A DNA stretch of 64,000 nucleotides from Bacteroides faecichinchillae JCM 17102 (GCF_000614145.1 NZ_BAKK01000003.1:62001-126000), one strand, 5' to 3'; shown: positions 26,776 to 36,171, numbered from the stretch's first letter. Translations and numbers: made by a program. Notes: generated by a model from the letters alone, not told the origin.

Positions 26776-27937
26776 ACATTTCCTGAAGCAAATACCATTT
26801 CTGCTGTTGAAGATGACTTATGCATTTTTGCTCATTATCCAATTTTCTCTCAGTGAGTTCAAACATACTACAGATTTGTTTTTGAATAGACATTGGTGGT
26901 ATTTGGAATCTGCTTTTACCTAACGCAGTTTGATTGATACTTGCTTGTGAAACCGCTTTGTTACAAATAGTTTGAAAATGGTTTATTGCCCAATCAGTAC
27001 AAAGAAGTAAATGCAAAAAACGAGGTCTAACTATGGTTGTATTTGGTATAATTCGCAATAAGTTCATGCCATGATAAAGTCCATAATCTTTGTCAATATA
27101 GGCTGTATTTCCTATATACTGAACGCTATTAATATTGCTAAACAGAATATCACCTACGTTTAACTTATAACATTCAGAAATGCACTCAACATAACCAATT
27201 CGCTGTGTATCAACACAATGTTTGCTAATAGTTTCTATGCGAGAAACCTTATAAGGTGTTTGATAACCCACCTGTGTTCCTGAATAACCACTTTTTATTT
27301 GCGCTAAGTCATCGAGCCTATATAAAATCCAATCATTCTCTGGAGACAGCAATTGCTGACTAAGTCCTTTAATTAAGGATTTCAGTTTGTCAATGATTTT
27401 GTTTTGGGTTGCGATGCGTTCATCTATGAGGGTCAATAATGCTGCGATTTTCTTCTGTTCTGTAATTGATGGGACGAAATGGAGAGTCTCAAAAAAATCC
27501 TTAACACTTATATTCAACAAGCCATGATTACGTGCCCCTTCAACAGCAATTTCTGAAACTTCCTTATGCCATTTTTTACTTTCAAAATAATGACCGATAT
27601 AGTCAGAATCCACAGTATTAAAGGGTCTAAAGCAAATGTACAACGTAGAAACAGCTCCCTTTTCGTACAAGTTTAGTCGTTTCACAGCTCCCCATGGATA
27701 GCCGGATGAATAACTTTTATTGTAAGCATAATCTCCCTTGACAAGAAGGTAATAATGCGATAAATCCGAACTCGCCACTTTATTATTGAAGAAAGTTTCT
27801 TGATCAACCAATCCATATTGAGCAGAAATTGTGAGTGCAATCTTACTTTCTTCACCTTTATTCTTTCTTGTTACACGTTCCACTAGTTGGTTGAGCTTGT
27901 GCATGTTCCACTCATCGGTAAAACCTGGGAATCTCAA
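26768..27937 (-). CDS. Silent full-length hsdS copy without a start codon
   Basis: Two TRDs and both conserved helices (RIATQNKIIDKLKSLIKGLSQQLLS in the centre, HLQQQKWYLLQEMFI at the end). In frame it extends upstream through LNVPHLRFPGF to 27954, the 28-bp inverted repeat, but beyond that there is no ATG and no ribosome-binding site. It is therefore a promoterless store that gains the first residues of the expressed gene by inversion. 389 residues counted from the leucine codon TTG at 27935-27937, which is unlikely to be a true start. Confidence 0.85.
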   Translation of the reverse strand: MRFPGFTDEWNMHKLNQLVERVTRKNKGEESKIALTISAQYGLVDQETFFNNKVASSDLSHYYLLVKGDYAYNKSYSSGYPWGAVKRLNLYEKGAVSTLYICFRPFNTVDSDYIGHYFESKKWHKEVSEIAVEGARNHGLLNISVKDFFETLHFVPSITEQKKIAALLTLIDERIATQNKIIDKLKSLIKGLSQQLLSPENDWILYRLDDLAQIKSGYSGTQVGYQTPYKVSRIETISKHCVDTQRIGYVECISECYKLNVGDILFSNINSVQYIGNTAYIDKDYGLYHGMNLLRIIPNTTIVRPRFLHLLLCTDWAINHFQTICNKAVSQASINQTALGKSRFQIPPMSIQKQICSMFELTERKLDNEQKCISHLQQQKWYLLQEMFI

Positions 27938-27954
27938 ATGGGGAACATTGAGGA
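27927..27954 (-). repeat. 28-bp inverted repeat, right arm
   Basis: Exact reverse complement of 24333-24360, at the 5' end of the silent full hsdS and 33 bp before the recombinase gene. Confidence 0.9.
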
Positions 27955-27987
27955 CTATATTTCTCTAATTATAAACATCTAATAAAA

Positions 27988-28920
27988 ATGATTATGACCC
28001 AAAAGAAAATTAGAGAAATTGCGGAAGCCTGGCGAGAAGACAAGCGACCGTATGTAAAGCAATCGACATTAGCAGCCTATATGTTGATTTTAGAGAATCA
28101 CATCTTGCCATATTTTGGCAATGAAGATACTCTCAGTGAGAAATCCGTACAAACATTTGTACTACAAAAGCTCAATGCAGGTATGAGTGCTAAATCCGTA
28201 AAGGATATTCTTATCGTGCTTAAAATGGTGATGAAGTTCGGAGTAAAAAACGAATGGATGAGCTATTGCGAATGGGAAATCAAATACCCGCCTACTGAAA
28301 CAAACAAGGAGTTGGAAGTGCTTACTGTAGCAAACCACAAGAAAATACTGGATTATATCCGGCAAAACTTTACGTTCCGAAACTTGGGCATTTATATCAG
28401 CCTTAGTACCGGGCTGCGCATCGGAGAAGTCTGTGCGCTACGATGGAGCGACATAGACATAGAAGCCGGAACCATCAGTGTACAGCGAACCATTGAACGC
28501 ATTTATGTGATTGAGGGTGATAAAAAGCACACCGAGCTTGTCATCAATACTCCCAAAACCAAAAACTCTTGTCGAGAGATTCCTATGAGTAAGGAACTGA
28601 TTTCAATGGTCAAGCCACTGAAGAAGATAGTCAATTCTGATTACTATGTGCTGACCAATGAGCCTTCTCCCACTGAACCAAGAACCTACCGCAACTACTA
28701 CAAACGCTTGATGGAGCAACTTGGCATTCCCAAGTTGAAATACCACGGTCTCCGGCACAGCTTTGCCACTCGTTGCATAGAAAGCAACTGCGATTACAAA
28801 ACAGTAAGTGTACTATTGGGGCATTCCAACATCAGTACCACCCTAAATCTTTATGTGCATCCCAATATGGAACAGAAAAAACGTTGCATAGCGAAAGTCT
28901 TTAAAGCGTTGGGAAAGTAA
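27988..28920 (+). CDS. Tyrosine recombinase, probable hsdS invertase
   Basis: 310 residues. An N-terminal SAM-like core-binding domain (about 15-95) is followed by the catalytic domain with Arg in STGLRIGEVCAL near 143, HGLRHSFATR near 252, LLGHSNISTTLNLYVHP near 275-290 (His and the nucleophile Tyr). All catalytic residues are present. It adjoins the inverted repeat at 27954, as invertases of Bacteroides type I RM shufflons do (family knowledge), so it most likely drives hsdS inversion and not integration, which the separate integrase at 36.2 kb would do. Confidence 0.9.
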   Translation: MIMTQKKIREIAEAWREDKRPYVKQSTLAAYMLILENHILPYFGNEDTLSEKSVQTFVLQKLNAGMSAKSVKDILIVLKMVMKFGVKNEWMSYCEWEIKYPPTETNKELEVLTVANHKKILDYIRQNFTFRNLGIYISLSTGLRIGEVCALRWSDIDIEAGTISVQRTIERIYVIEGDKKHTELVINTPKTKNSCREIPMSKELISMVKPLKKIVNSDYYVLTNEPSPTEPRTYRNYYKRLMEQLGIPKLKYHGLRHSFATRCIESNCDYKTVSVLLGHSNISTTLNLYVHPNMEQKKRCIAKVFKALGK

Positions 28921-29011
28921 AGTCATATCCGAATGACTTATTTTCATAATGGAGCATATCGATAAAAATTAAGGAGAGGGAAAATCCCCCTCCTTAACCC
29001 TAAATCAAGTA

Positions 29012-29416
29012 TCAGACATTCAAATCCTTCATCGCCAATCCATAGTTTTCCTGTCCGAACAGGTCTTGATGGATAAGTTTCAAACCGAGTGTCTGATAAT
29101 ACTTGTAGTCATCACCTTCGGTGCAGAGGTATTTGTAACCGTAGCGAGGCATGTACTCCTTGAAGAAGCGAGCCAAGTCTTTCAGGCTTTCGGCTTGGTT
29201 CTTCTTGAAGTTACTGCGCACAATGATGATGCTCCAGTCGGGGAAGTTGCCTCTTCCGTTGCTGTACTCCCAGAAGCGGATGTAGCAGTCCAAATCACGC
29301 TCACGGATGTCCACACAAAAGCCATTGGCATTTTGCATCACGCTACAACTGTTTCTGTAGCCAAACTTCTCACACAGATAGAGATTGAAATCAAGAATCA
29401 AATCTTTTTGTTCCAT
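29012..29416 (-). CDS. Hypothetical protein downstream of the relaxase
   Basis: 134 residues, unrecognised. The sequence is aromatic and charged (LDCYIRFWEYSNGRGNFPDWSIIIVRSNF) with no signal peptide or membrane helix. It is the last gene of the mobilization group, 35 bp downstream of the relaxase in the same direction, so it probably belongs to that operon. I cannot name a function. Confidence 0.65.
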   Translation of the reverse strand: MEQKDLILDFNLYLCEKFGYRNSCSVMQNANGFCVDIRERDLDCYIRFWEYSNGRGNFPDWSIIIVRSNFKKNQAESLKDLARFFKEYMPRYGYKYLCTEGDDYKYYQTLGLKLIHQDLFGQENYGLAMKDLNV

Positions 29417-29451
29417 AATTGTTTGAATTTAAAAAGTTAATAAATAGTGGA

Positions 29452-30392
29452 TTATAAACGAAAGCCTCGCTTGCGCTTAGCCTTTTTCTTTTTCATCAGG
29501 CAATTGAACTCTGCTTCTTCTGCGGCAGTAGCATCGTATGATGAACAGCCATTCAACAGGCCAAAACCGATGCTTGAGCCATTGTCGGAATGGGAAACGC
29601 TTTGCTGCGCCTCTTCATCTTTATGCGTGAATCTTTGTTTATGGTATTCAAATGAAGATGCACAAGCATTCTGCTCCAATCGGTTGTCTATATTCAAATA
29701 GCTGAACTCACGGCTGACCTTTGAACCGGAGAAAGAAAAGCCGTCATACTCAAACTTGACTCCCTGTATTTCCCGTGTAGTCCGACTGACTTTGAATTTC
29801 ATATCAATGTCGCGGTCAGCAAGGGCTTCTTTCAGTTCATCCAACTTTGAACTTTGGGCAATTCCTCTTTCAACGCCTTGTATATCTCATGCTTTGCCCG
29901 GTCGTATGGGCGCAAGCGTTCCTCCTTGATATGGTCTTTGCCGTTGGCAAAGTGCAATCGGTATTTTGCCGTCAGCATCTTGCACGCCTTTTCATTTCTG
30001 CGGAAGTCGTTCTTGTCGCTAATCGTCTTACCGTCATTATCCACTCGATTGAAAACGATGTGGCAATGCGGATGCTCACGGTCGATATGCCGGGCGATGA
30101 TGTACTGTGTGTTTTCGATACCCATCAGTTTCATGTAGTCGTGGGCGATTTGCAACATCAACGCATCATCAGACTTCATGCGTTCGCTATCTTCAGGAGA
30201 GAAGTTGAGCGAAGTGTGTCCGACAATATTCTTTACCTTGTCGTTGAGCAACGCCTGTAATTCAAATTGCTCTGCCATCTGTTCGGGTGAACCATCCACT
30301 CCGACAGCTTCCAGCAATTTGGATTTTTCCTCTTTGAGGACATAGCGGACACAGCCACCGAACAATGTTCCTTTGGTTTGCTTACCTATCAT
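29452..30392 (-). pseudogene. MOBP-type relaxase, split by a one-base frameshift
   Basis: The first frame (30392 to 29832) is the relaxase domain: HTSLNFSPEDSE and RHIDREHPHCHIVFNRVD, the HxDxxxxHxH metal site, plus a candidate catalytic tyrosine earlier (CVRYVL). It ends VQSWMN and stop. The second frame (from ~29841) continues with DELKEALADRDIDMKFKV to a basic tail (KKKKAKRKRGFRL). Restoring one G in a GG run near 29840 joins them into a ~310-residue protein. It would nick oriT and lead the single strand into a conjugation channel supplied by another element. The break may be sequence error. Confidence 0.8.
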
Positions 30393-30690
30393 CTTTCAGT
30401 TGCTTTATAAGTTGGTTAATACGCTGCGCCATCTCCTCGCATCTTTTGGCAACGGCAAAGAAGCCGTAGGTGTTTGCCTGTTTCGCCAACTGGTTGAGAT
30501 TGGTACTTTCACCTATCAACTGACGGATGATGTGGATATGCTCTTTCGTGATTCGCTCACGCACCGTTCCATTCTCAATGAGTGAACGGATGACTGCGCT
30601 TTGTGTCTGCCTGCTCCGTCTGCAAAGCGCACCGAGCCATGCTAATTGGTCGTATGACAAACGGAGAGTTATCGTATGTTTCTTTTCCAT
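30382..30690 (-). CDS. mobC: MobC-like mobilization accessory protein
   Basis: 102 residues with an N-terminal ribbon-helix-helix-like part (KKHTITLRLSYDQLAWLGALCRRSRQTQSAVIRSLI) and the MobC signature LIGESTNLNQLAKQANTYG. It overlaps the relaxase start by 11 bp, so the two are translationally coupled. MobC proteins bind oriT and help strand opening. The candidate oriT lies directly upstream. Confidence 0.85.
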   Translation of the reverse strand: MEKKHTITLRLSYDQLAWLGALCRRSRQTQSAVIRSLIENGTVRERITKEHIHIIRQLIGESTNLNQLAKQANTYGFFAVAKRCEEMAQRINQLIKQLKDDR

Positions 30691-30699
30691 TTTGAATTG

Positions 30700-30828
30700 A
30701 TTTTAGTGAATAATTTGTGACCATCGGGAGCCGCCTCCTCAGACTTTTTGAGGAGCAAGTGGTCGGGAAATGTAATACACCGACATTAACTTGCTACAGT
30801 AAAAAAGTCTCGATTTCTCTCCCTTTGT
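30700..30828. other. Candidate origin of transfer (oriT)
   Basis: The non-coding gap upstream of mobC holds a perfect 7-bp stem with 7-nt loop (CTCCTCA at 30735-30741, TGAGGAG at 30749-30755), next to GGGAGCCGCC. A hairpin beside mobC and the relaxase is where oriT normally lies in Bacteroides mobilizable elements. The nick site is not identified. Confidence 0.5.
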
Positions 30829-31906
30829 TCAAAGTCTGAATCCTCGTTTCTTAGGCGGTAAAACCTTAGGTTGAAGGATGCTTCGTTGTACGCTGACGAG
30901 CTTCAAATCGAATGTCTCTATCAGTGTTTTCAAGTTCGGATTCCTCTTAATCATCTGCTGGAGAATGGCTTCATCGGGGCGCACTTTCAACAGATAATCG
31001 GCAATGTCGTATCCTTCTTTCCGTTCATTTTCGGATGCTTTGGCTTCCAGATAATCGAACAGTTGCACATCAATCCCATAGCTTTTCATCAACCGATTTT
31101 GCTTTGCCAATAATCGGCCGCTCCCAAATCAGGGAATAGCACAACGCTTCTTTCGGCAAGAGCAGACAGGCTGTTGGCGTTGAAACAACCATTCTTTCCA
31201 CCCGATGCAATCCATAGGAATTGGGTAGGTAGTAGGATGCAATGATTGCCGTTTTCTCGCTTTCGACCAATGCAACAGGACGGCTTTTGTCTTCTGAAAT
31301 CAGATGTTCACCGAAGAAACATTGCTTCAGATTGTAGTCCTCTTTATGTAGTACGGAGTGTACCCACGTGACATGATTGTACGGCTCTTTTATCCGTTTT
31401 CCTGTTGTTGGATTGTAAAGCATTATCTTACCTGTACGTACTCTGTTCTGATAATCCACTTGCCAAAATACGGTTGCACCGTCCCAATACTTGGAAGTAC
31501 CGACTTTGTATTTCTTCATCAGCTTCAATGTTTCCGCTTCTCCGAATTGAGCCGATAAGAATTGAAACAGTTTGTTGTCAGGATAGCGTTGCAACGACTG
31601 ATTGACTATATCCAAATCAATGTAGGAAGTGGCTTTCTGCTCAATTTCTTTAATAGTCGTATAGCTCCGGAGGTTATCTTCGGACAACTTTTCCTTCTCA
31701 GACGGATTCCGTTCGAAGTAATCACGGGGCGTGAAGTGATAACCACATTTTTGCTCGTGGTCGCAACGCCCCACGTAATCAGGAAACTGGATTCGTCTAT
31801 CCGTATCAATGTACTTGGAAAAACATCTTTTGCGGTGGCAGTTCGGGCAAGTATGCCGTGTGCTGACACCTTTGTAGGGTTCTAATATGAATCTATGTGT
31901 ACTCAT
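30829..31906 (-). pseudogene. DUF6371-like zinc-finger/toprim-like protein, broken by two one-base frameshifts
   Basis: Three frames form one ~355-residue protein. Frame 1: a CHC2-like zinc finger (HTCPNCHRKRCF, GRCDHEQKCGYHF), then VALVESEKTAIIASYYLP. A missing C near 31227 shifts the frame to WIASGGKNGCFNANSLSALA and VVLFPDLGAADYWQSKIG, a toprim-like VFPDxG segment. A missing T near 31093 then shifts to LMKSYGIDVQLFDYLEAKASENERKEGYDIADYLLK through the end. The family looks primase-like and is standard in Bacteroides mobilizable elements; its role in element replication is inferred. Both breaks are probably sequence errors. Confidence 0.7.
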
Positions 31907-31934
31907 TGTATGTTTCTTTTTAGGTGTGTCACTT

Positions 31935-31961
31935 TTGTCGTTATTGTCGTTATTGTCGTTT
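31935..31961. repeat. Three tandem 9-bp iterons
   Basis: TTGTCGTTA at 31935-31943 and 31944-31952, then TTGTCGTTT at 31953-31961, in the 87-bp gap between two replication-type genes. They are flanked by imperfect inverted copies of GTGTCACTTTTGTCG (31926-31940) and CGACAAAAATGTCAC (31983-31997). Confidence 0.6.
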
Positions 31962-31993
31962 TCGTTTGGAAAGTGTCAAAACCGACAAAAATG

Positions 31994-33381
31994 TCACGGG
32001 TTAATCTTTGAATATTCTCCATGCTTCTCTTTGCGGAACAATGTTCCGATATTGTCATTGAGAAAGCGTTGAAATGTCCGTTCCTTCATTCCGTTTTGCT
32101 CGGCTACCTGTATAGCTTGGGCAGTGGTAAAGGAAGGAGGCAGCAGATTGACTATCGTCTGTTGCTGACTGTTGAGGGCATTCTCATTCAGAATATTTTG
32201 TACGCTCAATGCTGACTCCTTGAAATACTCCGTCAGTTTAATGGCTCTCTCCACCGTCAGCAGGTCGATACACGTCTTGTCGCACTCACCGCAAGTCCAT
32301 CGTGCCAGTTGGATAATCAGACAGAAACGGATGATGTATATCTCCAGCTTGCAATAGATACTCACAATGGTGTCGCTCGTTTCTCGGTCGCACAGCTCTG
32401 AGAAATGGTGCTGCCACTCGTAAAGCCGTTTCTTTGCATCATCTGAGAAGAAGAGAATTTGCGGCTCAATTTCTCCATGTTCATTGAGTTTATACTCCGA
32501 TTGTATTAGCCTATCAATGACGGCATTCCATTCTTGCTCTATATCTTCCGACAGTTCCTTGTCATTCCACCGTGCTTTCTGTTGCAGGTTGGGCATTACA
32601 AACAGGATGCGGTCAATAAATCCGTTGCTGGAGCGTTCACCTTTAGCCAGCTCGTTCAGGATTTTCTTTTGGATAGTACCAATGACCGATATATACGGAC
32701 GCTTGATGAAGATGGAACTCTTGGCATTTTTGCGGTCGGACATGGTGGTCTTTGCACTGAACACTGAGAGCCAAAACTGTTCTTCCGAACCGTTGTTGTA
32801 TCGGTTGAAGTTCTTGAACCAAGCGGATAATTCATCAGCCACAAGCATAGCCCACGTTTGTTCTGCGCATGAATGAGGCTCAACCCTTCGGGCGTTACAT
32901 CCGAAACCAAGAAGCGTTTGCGGATAGGTTCTTGCGGAAATTGCTCTCCACCGCTTTCCGCACGTTCCTTGCGGTTCATGCTCATCAGTTCATCGTACTT
33001 GGCAAGAGCCTTTTCAAATTCCTGATTCTGTCGGTAGTCATAATCAAGGAATGGCTTCATCGCAAAACTGAGCGGATGGCTTTTGTTTGCTCCCGGTCTT
33101 CCAATCAATGCCATATACAGGATGGGGCTTTCCAACCAGCCTTGCTTGATTTGGGCAAGGTGCGTGTTGCCTATGCCGACTGCTATTGCCGTCAGGATGG
33201 CTGCGGCAATGTAATCGGTAGGGTAGTTATGGCATTCGTGTACCTCACGGATGATGCGTTGGATTTTTGCCGGGAATATGCTGATGGGGAATGCCGTACC
33301 AGATAATCTTGTGCTTAAATCAATCGCTTCATCAATGATGGATGCCGGATTAATTGAATATGTATCCATAGCCCAATCCAT
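31994..33381 (-). pseudogene. DUF3987 primase-helicase-like protein, split by a one-base frameshift
   Basis: The first frame (33381 to ~32850) holds YMALIGRPGANKSHPLSFAMKPF, a Walker A-type loop, and DVTPEGLSLIHAQNKRG. The second holds MLVADELSAWFKNFNRYNNG (Walker B region), SVIGTIQKKILNELAKG and a C-terminal winged-helix-like end (TAQAIQVAEQNGMKERTFQRFLNDN). Restoring one G in the GGG at 32851-32853 (minus strand) joins them into ~460 residues. The family is a P-loop ATPase common in integrative elements and is probably involved in replicating the excised form. It overlaps the upstream HTH gene by one base. Confidence 0.78.
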
Positions 33382-33745
33382 TAAAATTGCACTGATGATT
33401 TGGGCTTATGACGCACACCGCTCTGCATATTGGCAAGCATCTCCTCGTATGTCTGCTCGGCAGTCTTTCTCCGTCCGTTCTCAATCCAAGCAAGAAGCTC
33501 GTCCTCATAGAAATAGAGTTTCTTGCCTTTCTTGTAAGCCGGAAGCAGCCCTTTGCGTACCAATGTATAGATGGTAGGCTTTGCTTTTCGGATGATACGG
33601 CAAGCATCCTCTATTTCCACCAATACATGTTTGTCAGATGGCTGTGGCTGGAGTTCCGCTACCATCTTTTTCAACTCGATGACCTGTTCGGTCAGATAAC
33701 CTACGCTTCGGGTAGCTTATCAAATGTTACTGTTTCTTTTTGCAT
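33381..33745 (-). pseudogene. Excisionase-like HTH protein, frameshifted near its start
   Basis: A MerR/Xis-type winged helix (VEIEDACRIIRKAKPTIYTLVRKGLLPAYKKGKKLYFYEDELLAWIENG) of ~120 residues. The true start is the ATG at 33743-33745 (MQKETVTFDKLPEA). The frame then breaks near 33704, where GCGTAGG should probably read GCGGTAGG, giving VGYLTEQVIELKKMVAEL. From 33674 the remaining 97 codons are open. It starts the DUF3987 operon and lies under a promoter-operator module shared with the integrase, which fits a recombination directionality factor or regulator. Confidence 0.72.
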
Positions 33746-33772
33746 ACGCCAATCGTTTTTAATTGTTCGACA

Positions 33773-33822
33773 GCAAAGGAAACAGGTGTTTCAATGGTGG
33801 AATCATTCACCAAAATATAACT
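33773..33822 (-). promoter_or_regulatory. Shared promoter-operator module, copy B
   Basis: A 50-bp segment upstream of the excisionase-like gene that matches copy A (37314-37363, upstream of the integrase) at 42 of 50 positions without gaps. On the minus strand it contains GGTGAATG, CCACCATTGAA and CACCT, then TTCCTTTGC, a close match to the Bacteroides -7 box. Confidence 0.75.
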
Positions 33823-33901
33823 GATGGATAACTTTTGATGGTAGTTAGTGGTGATTACAAGGAATTTAGCTACTTTTGTAATCACTATAATAAGTGCTTA
33901 T

Positions 33902-34636
33902 ATGGAAAAATTAGGTAGGTTAATTGAAAACACATCGGAATTGATGGATAATTTGCTTCAAGTTGATACTTATTTAAGTGGAGATAATGAAGATGATTAT
34001 AACGCAATGATAAGGCTAATTAGCCGTGGAACAGACTTTGTCGTTTATAAATCAGCAGACAAAATCCATTTTGCTCCAAGTAGGTTTGTTGGTTATCTGA
34101 GTAATAGGTTAATAGTTCATCTTGTCAAAAGAAATGGTAAGAATGGAACAAAAACAACCCCTACCATTAACAAAATATTGGGTTGTAATTGTGAATATAA
34201 TGAAGATTTGGAAAATGGCTATTTGGAATTTTGCCATGAACTTCAGGTAGTTCCAAAGCGAATGGTTAATACACAAAGGAAATTTTGGGTATTGAACGAT
34301 GATTTGAATACAAAATATTCTGATGAGTATTATGAGGGTACTATGCAGCAAGTATTAGTCAATAAATACGAGCGTAATCCAATAGCTCGTAAGAAATGTA
34401 TTGAGAAACATGGATGTATATGCCAAGTTTGTGGGATGGATTTTGCTAAAGTGTATGGTGAGTTGGGCACAGGATTTATTCATGTACATCATATAGTCCC
34501 TATTTCAACTCAAAAAGGGAAGAATCATAAGATAGACCCGGAGAATAGTCTTGTTCCTGTATGTCCTAATTGCCATGCTATGTTACATAAAGGTAAACTT
34601 AGCATAGAAGAATTAAGAGAAATTTTAGGAAAGTAA
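33902..34636 (+). CDS. HNH endonuclease
   Basis: 244 residues from the ATG at 33902. The upstream in-frame GTG is inside the promoter, because a -7 box TACTTTTG lies at 33871-33878. The C-terminal HNH domain is clear: CQVCGMDF, HVHHIVPIS, CPNCHAMLHKG, with the zinc-binding CxxC pairs and catalytic histidine. The N-terminal ~150 residues are unrecognised. It is transcribed against the surrounding mobilization genes and ends 2 bp from a convergent gene, so it looks like inserted cargo. McrA-like HNH enzymes cut modified or foreign DNA, so defence is a reasonable guess. Confidence 0.83.
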   Translation: MEKLGRLIENTSELMDNLLQVDTYLSGDNEDDYNAMIRLISRGTDFVVYKSADKIHFAPSRFVGYLSNRLIVHLVKRNGKNGTKTTPTINKILGCNCEYNEDLENGYLEFCHELQVVPKRMVNTQRKFWVLNDDLNTKYSDEYYEGTMQQVLVNKYERNPIARKKCIEKHGCICQVCGMDFAKVYGELGTGFIHVHHIVPISTQKGKNHKIDPENSLVPVCPNCHAMLHKGKLSIEELREILGK

Positions 34637-34638
34637 AA

Positions 34639-35520
34639 TTAGACAATCTTCTTATCCAACTTAATCTTACATACAGATTCGGTGTGTGACATTTTACGCT
34701 CAATGGTCGATATTTCCGAATCACGGAGAGTATGTGCAAATACTCTCTTTATAAACGTGGCGGTCTGTAAGCGAGGTTTGCCGAAAGCCTTGCCGATATT
34801 CCATCCAAAGTGCATGATGTCAATGGTCTTTAACTGAGAATCTACCTTTATTGGTTCAACTTTGAACAGAGAATCTGATAGGTAATATTCTGTCACATAT
34901 CCGCACAAGCGGTTAAGTGCTGTTTCATCAAGATAGAGAACTAAGGTTTGTTTCGTGTAAGCAATGACCTTATCAAGTTTTTCTTGTGATGCTCGTTCTT
35001 TCTCAGCCATAGCGTTTGCACGGGAAATCTCATATTCTGATGGTTGATTAAGCACCTCAATAGGGATATTGCTAATAGAGGCTGGAGGCACTTCCTCCTT
35101 TGGAAGTTCTACCATGTTTTCATTGGATTCTGAAAGCGAGGGAATAGAAATTTCTTCTGTGGTGTCAGATGTAGTTTCGATTTCTGGTTCAGGTACAGAA
35201 ACGATAGGTTCTGTATCTATGGTGCTTTCAATAAGTTCCTGATGCACTATTGAGGGTTCAACTGCCACTGCCTTATTGCGGTAGCACTCAAATCTCGTAA
35301 AGCATCTTTCTATTGTTGGGGAAAGGAGTTGCCTGAATGCCATTTGCAGATTGAGATAGATTGCTCCAATGACAATAGAGCATACTACAAGAATAAGGTA
35401 GCTGCTGAACTCGTCCCAACCATAGTGAAGTACGGTCTGGCGGGCTAAAACACCAATGATAATGATTGTACCAAAAACAATCAGATGCAATGTTATCTGT
35501 TCTATCTTTTTCTGCTCCAT
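34639..35520 (-). CDS. Membrane-anchored hypothetical protein of the mobile island
   Basis: 293 residues. Two transmembrane helices near the N-terminus (about 9-27 and 35-56) precede a long acidic, low-complexity linker (about 85-160: repeated TEPIVSVPEPEIE, SLSESNENMVELPKEEV). A folded C-terminal domain follows (about 175-293: TLVLYLDETALNRLCGYVTEYYL, MHFGWNIGKAFGKPRLQTATFIKRVF). I recall similar proteins in Bacteroides mobilizable elements, without a known function. It has its own promoter region (35521-35796) and is convergent with the HNH gene. Confidence 0.65.
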   Translation of the reverse strand: MEQKKIEQITLHLIVFGTIIIIGVLARQTVLHYGWDEFSSYLILVVCSIVIGAIYLNLQMAFRQLLSPTIERCFTRFECYRNKAVAVEPSIVHQELIESTIDTEPIVSVPEPEIETTSDTTEEISIPSLSESNENMVELPKEEVPPASISNIPIEVLNQPSEYEISRANAMAEKERASQEKLDKVIAYTKQTLVLYLDETALNRLCGYVTEYYLSDSLFKVEPIKVDSQLKTIDIMHFGWNIGKAFGKPRLQTATFIKRVFAHTLRDSEISTIERKMSHTESVCKIKLDKKIV

Positions 35521-35796
35521 AGTGAGTTGTATTAATCGTTTGTGTGCAAATATATAGGATTAATTTTTGAGAAAATCCATAGTTTTGCTTGTTGATGGGC
35601 TTTTGACGATATATTTCATCACTTTTCACCATGTTACATTCCTAATAATAAGCGTATTGCAAATATCTTGCTTTTGGATGAAAATAGTTGGGTAAATAGT
35701 CTTGTGTATCTTAAAAACAAAATTATCTGCATCATTTTGGGTAAACAATGCAGATAAATAATGCAGATAATCAATAGGGTATAGAGATATAGCTTA
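35521..35796. other. Intergenic stretch within the mobile island
   Basis: About 275 bp, AT-rich, between two minus-strand genes. It contains the tandem ATAATGCAGATAAT at about 35745-35772 (GCAGATAAATAATGCAGATAAT). No gene seen. Confidence 0.4.
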
Positions 35797-36162
35797 TTAG
35801 CAATACAATGTATGGTTTGTATCCTTGTTGAGATATAACAGGAGGTTGTAAGCTTGATTACGAACGACTTTGTTTATTAGCCATTTCCTAAATGTAGCGG
35901 AATGCCCGGTGTCTATCTGATAGGATAGGGCTATAACCATATCGAGGTTATACGCATCGGCACTGTTTCCATTCTCCAATTTGATGTACTTATAAGCTTC
36001 GTGGATTTTCAAAATATTGGCTTTCAGAATTCTTTTGATTGCTGCATGGATAGCTCCAGCCGTTGTATAAAACAAGTCTGCAAGTTCCCAAGTGGTCATC
36101 CATATTTCACCATCGGAAATATGGATGCCTTGTCCGTTGTTTGTTATGATTCCTCGTTTCAT
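35797..36162 (-). CDS. Small RhuM-like protein next to the integrase
   Basis: 121 residues. The segment IWMTTWELADLFYTTAGAIHAAIKRILKANIL resembles the HTH-like start of RhuM proteins, and LDMVIALSYQIDTGHSATFRKWLINKV matches the RhuM core (compare DVIISVGYRVNSIRATQFRQW in the hsd-linked RhuM). It is therefore a short member of the same family. It ends its ORF 9 bp after the integrase stop in the same direction and is likely cotranscribed. Function unknown. Confidence 0.65.
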   Translation of the reverse strand: MKRGIITNNGQGIHISDGEIWMTTWELADLFYTTAGAIHAAIKRILKANILKIHEAYKYIKLENGNSADAYNLDMVIALSYQIDTGHSATFRKWLINKVVRNQAYNLLLYLNKDTNHTLYC

Positions 36163-36171
36163 AGCTACAAT

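Larger units (their letters stand above)
24333..27954. other. hsdS shufflon (invertible specificity region)
   Basis: The block holds one expressed hsdS and three silent parts in alternating directions: hsdS (+), TRD2 cassette (-), TRD2 cassette (+), full hsdS without a start (-). Inverted repeats seen: 28 bp at the ends (24333-24360 and 27927-27954); 20 bp at 24911-24930 and 27390-27409; a shared TCCGCAATTATT at 24950-24961 and, inverted, 26124-26135; and a CCTTAATTAAAGG core near 26152 and 27366. The two tail-to-tail junctions carry the palindrome TGTTTATATAAACA. The adjoining tyrosine recombinase (27988) is the likely enzyme. Two TRD1 and four TRD2 parts allow eight specificity proteins. 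Confidence 0.87.
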
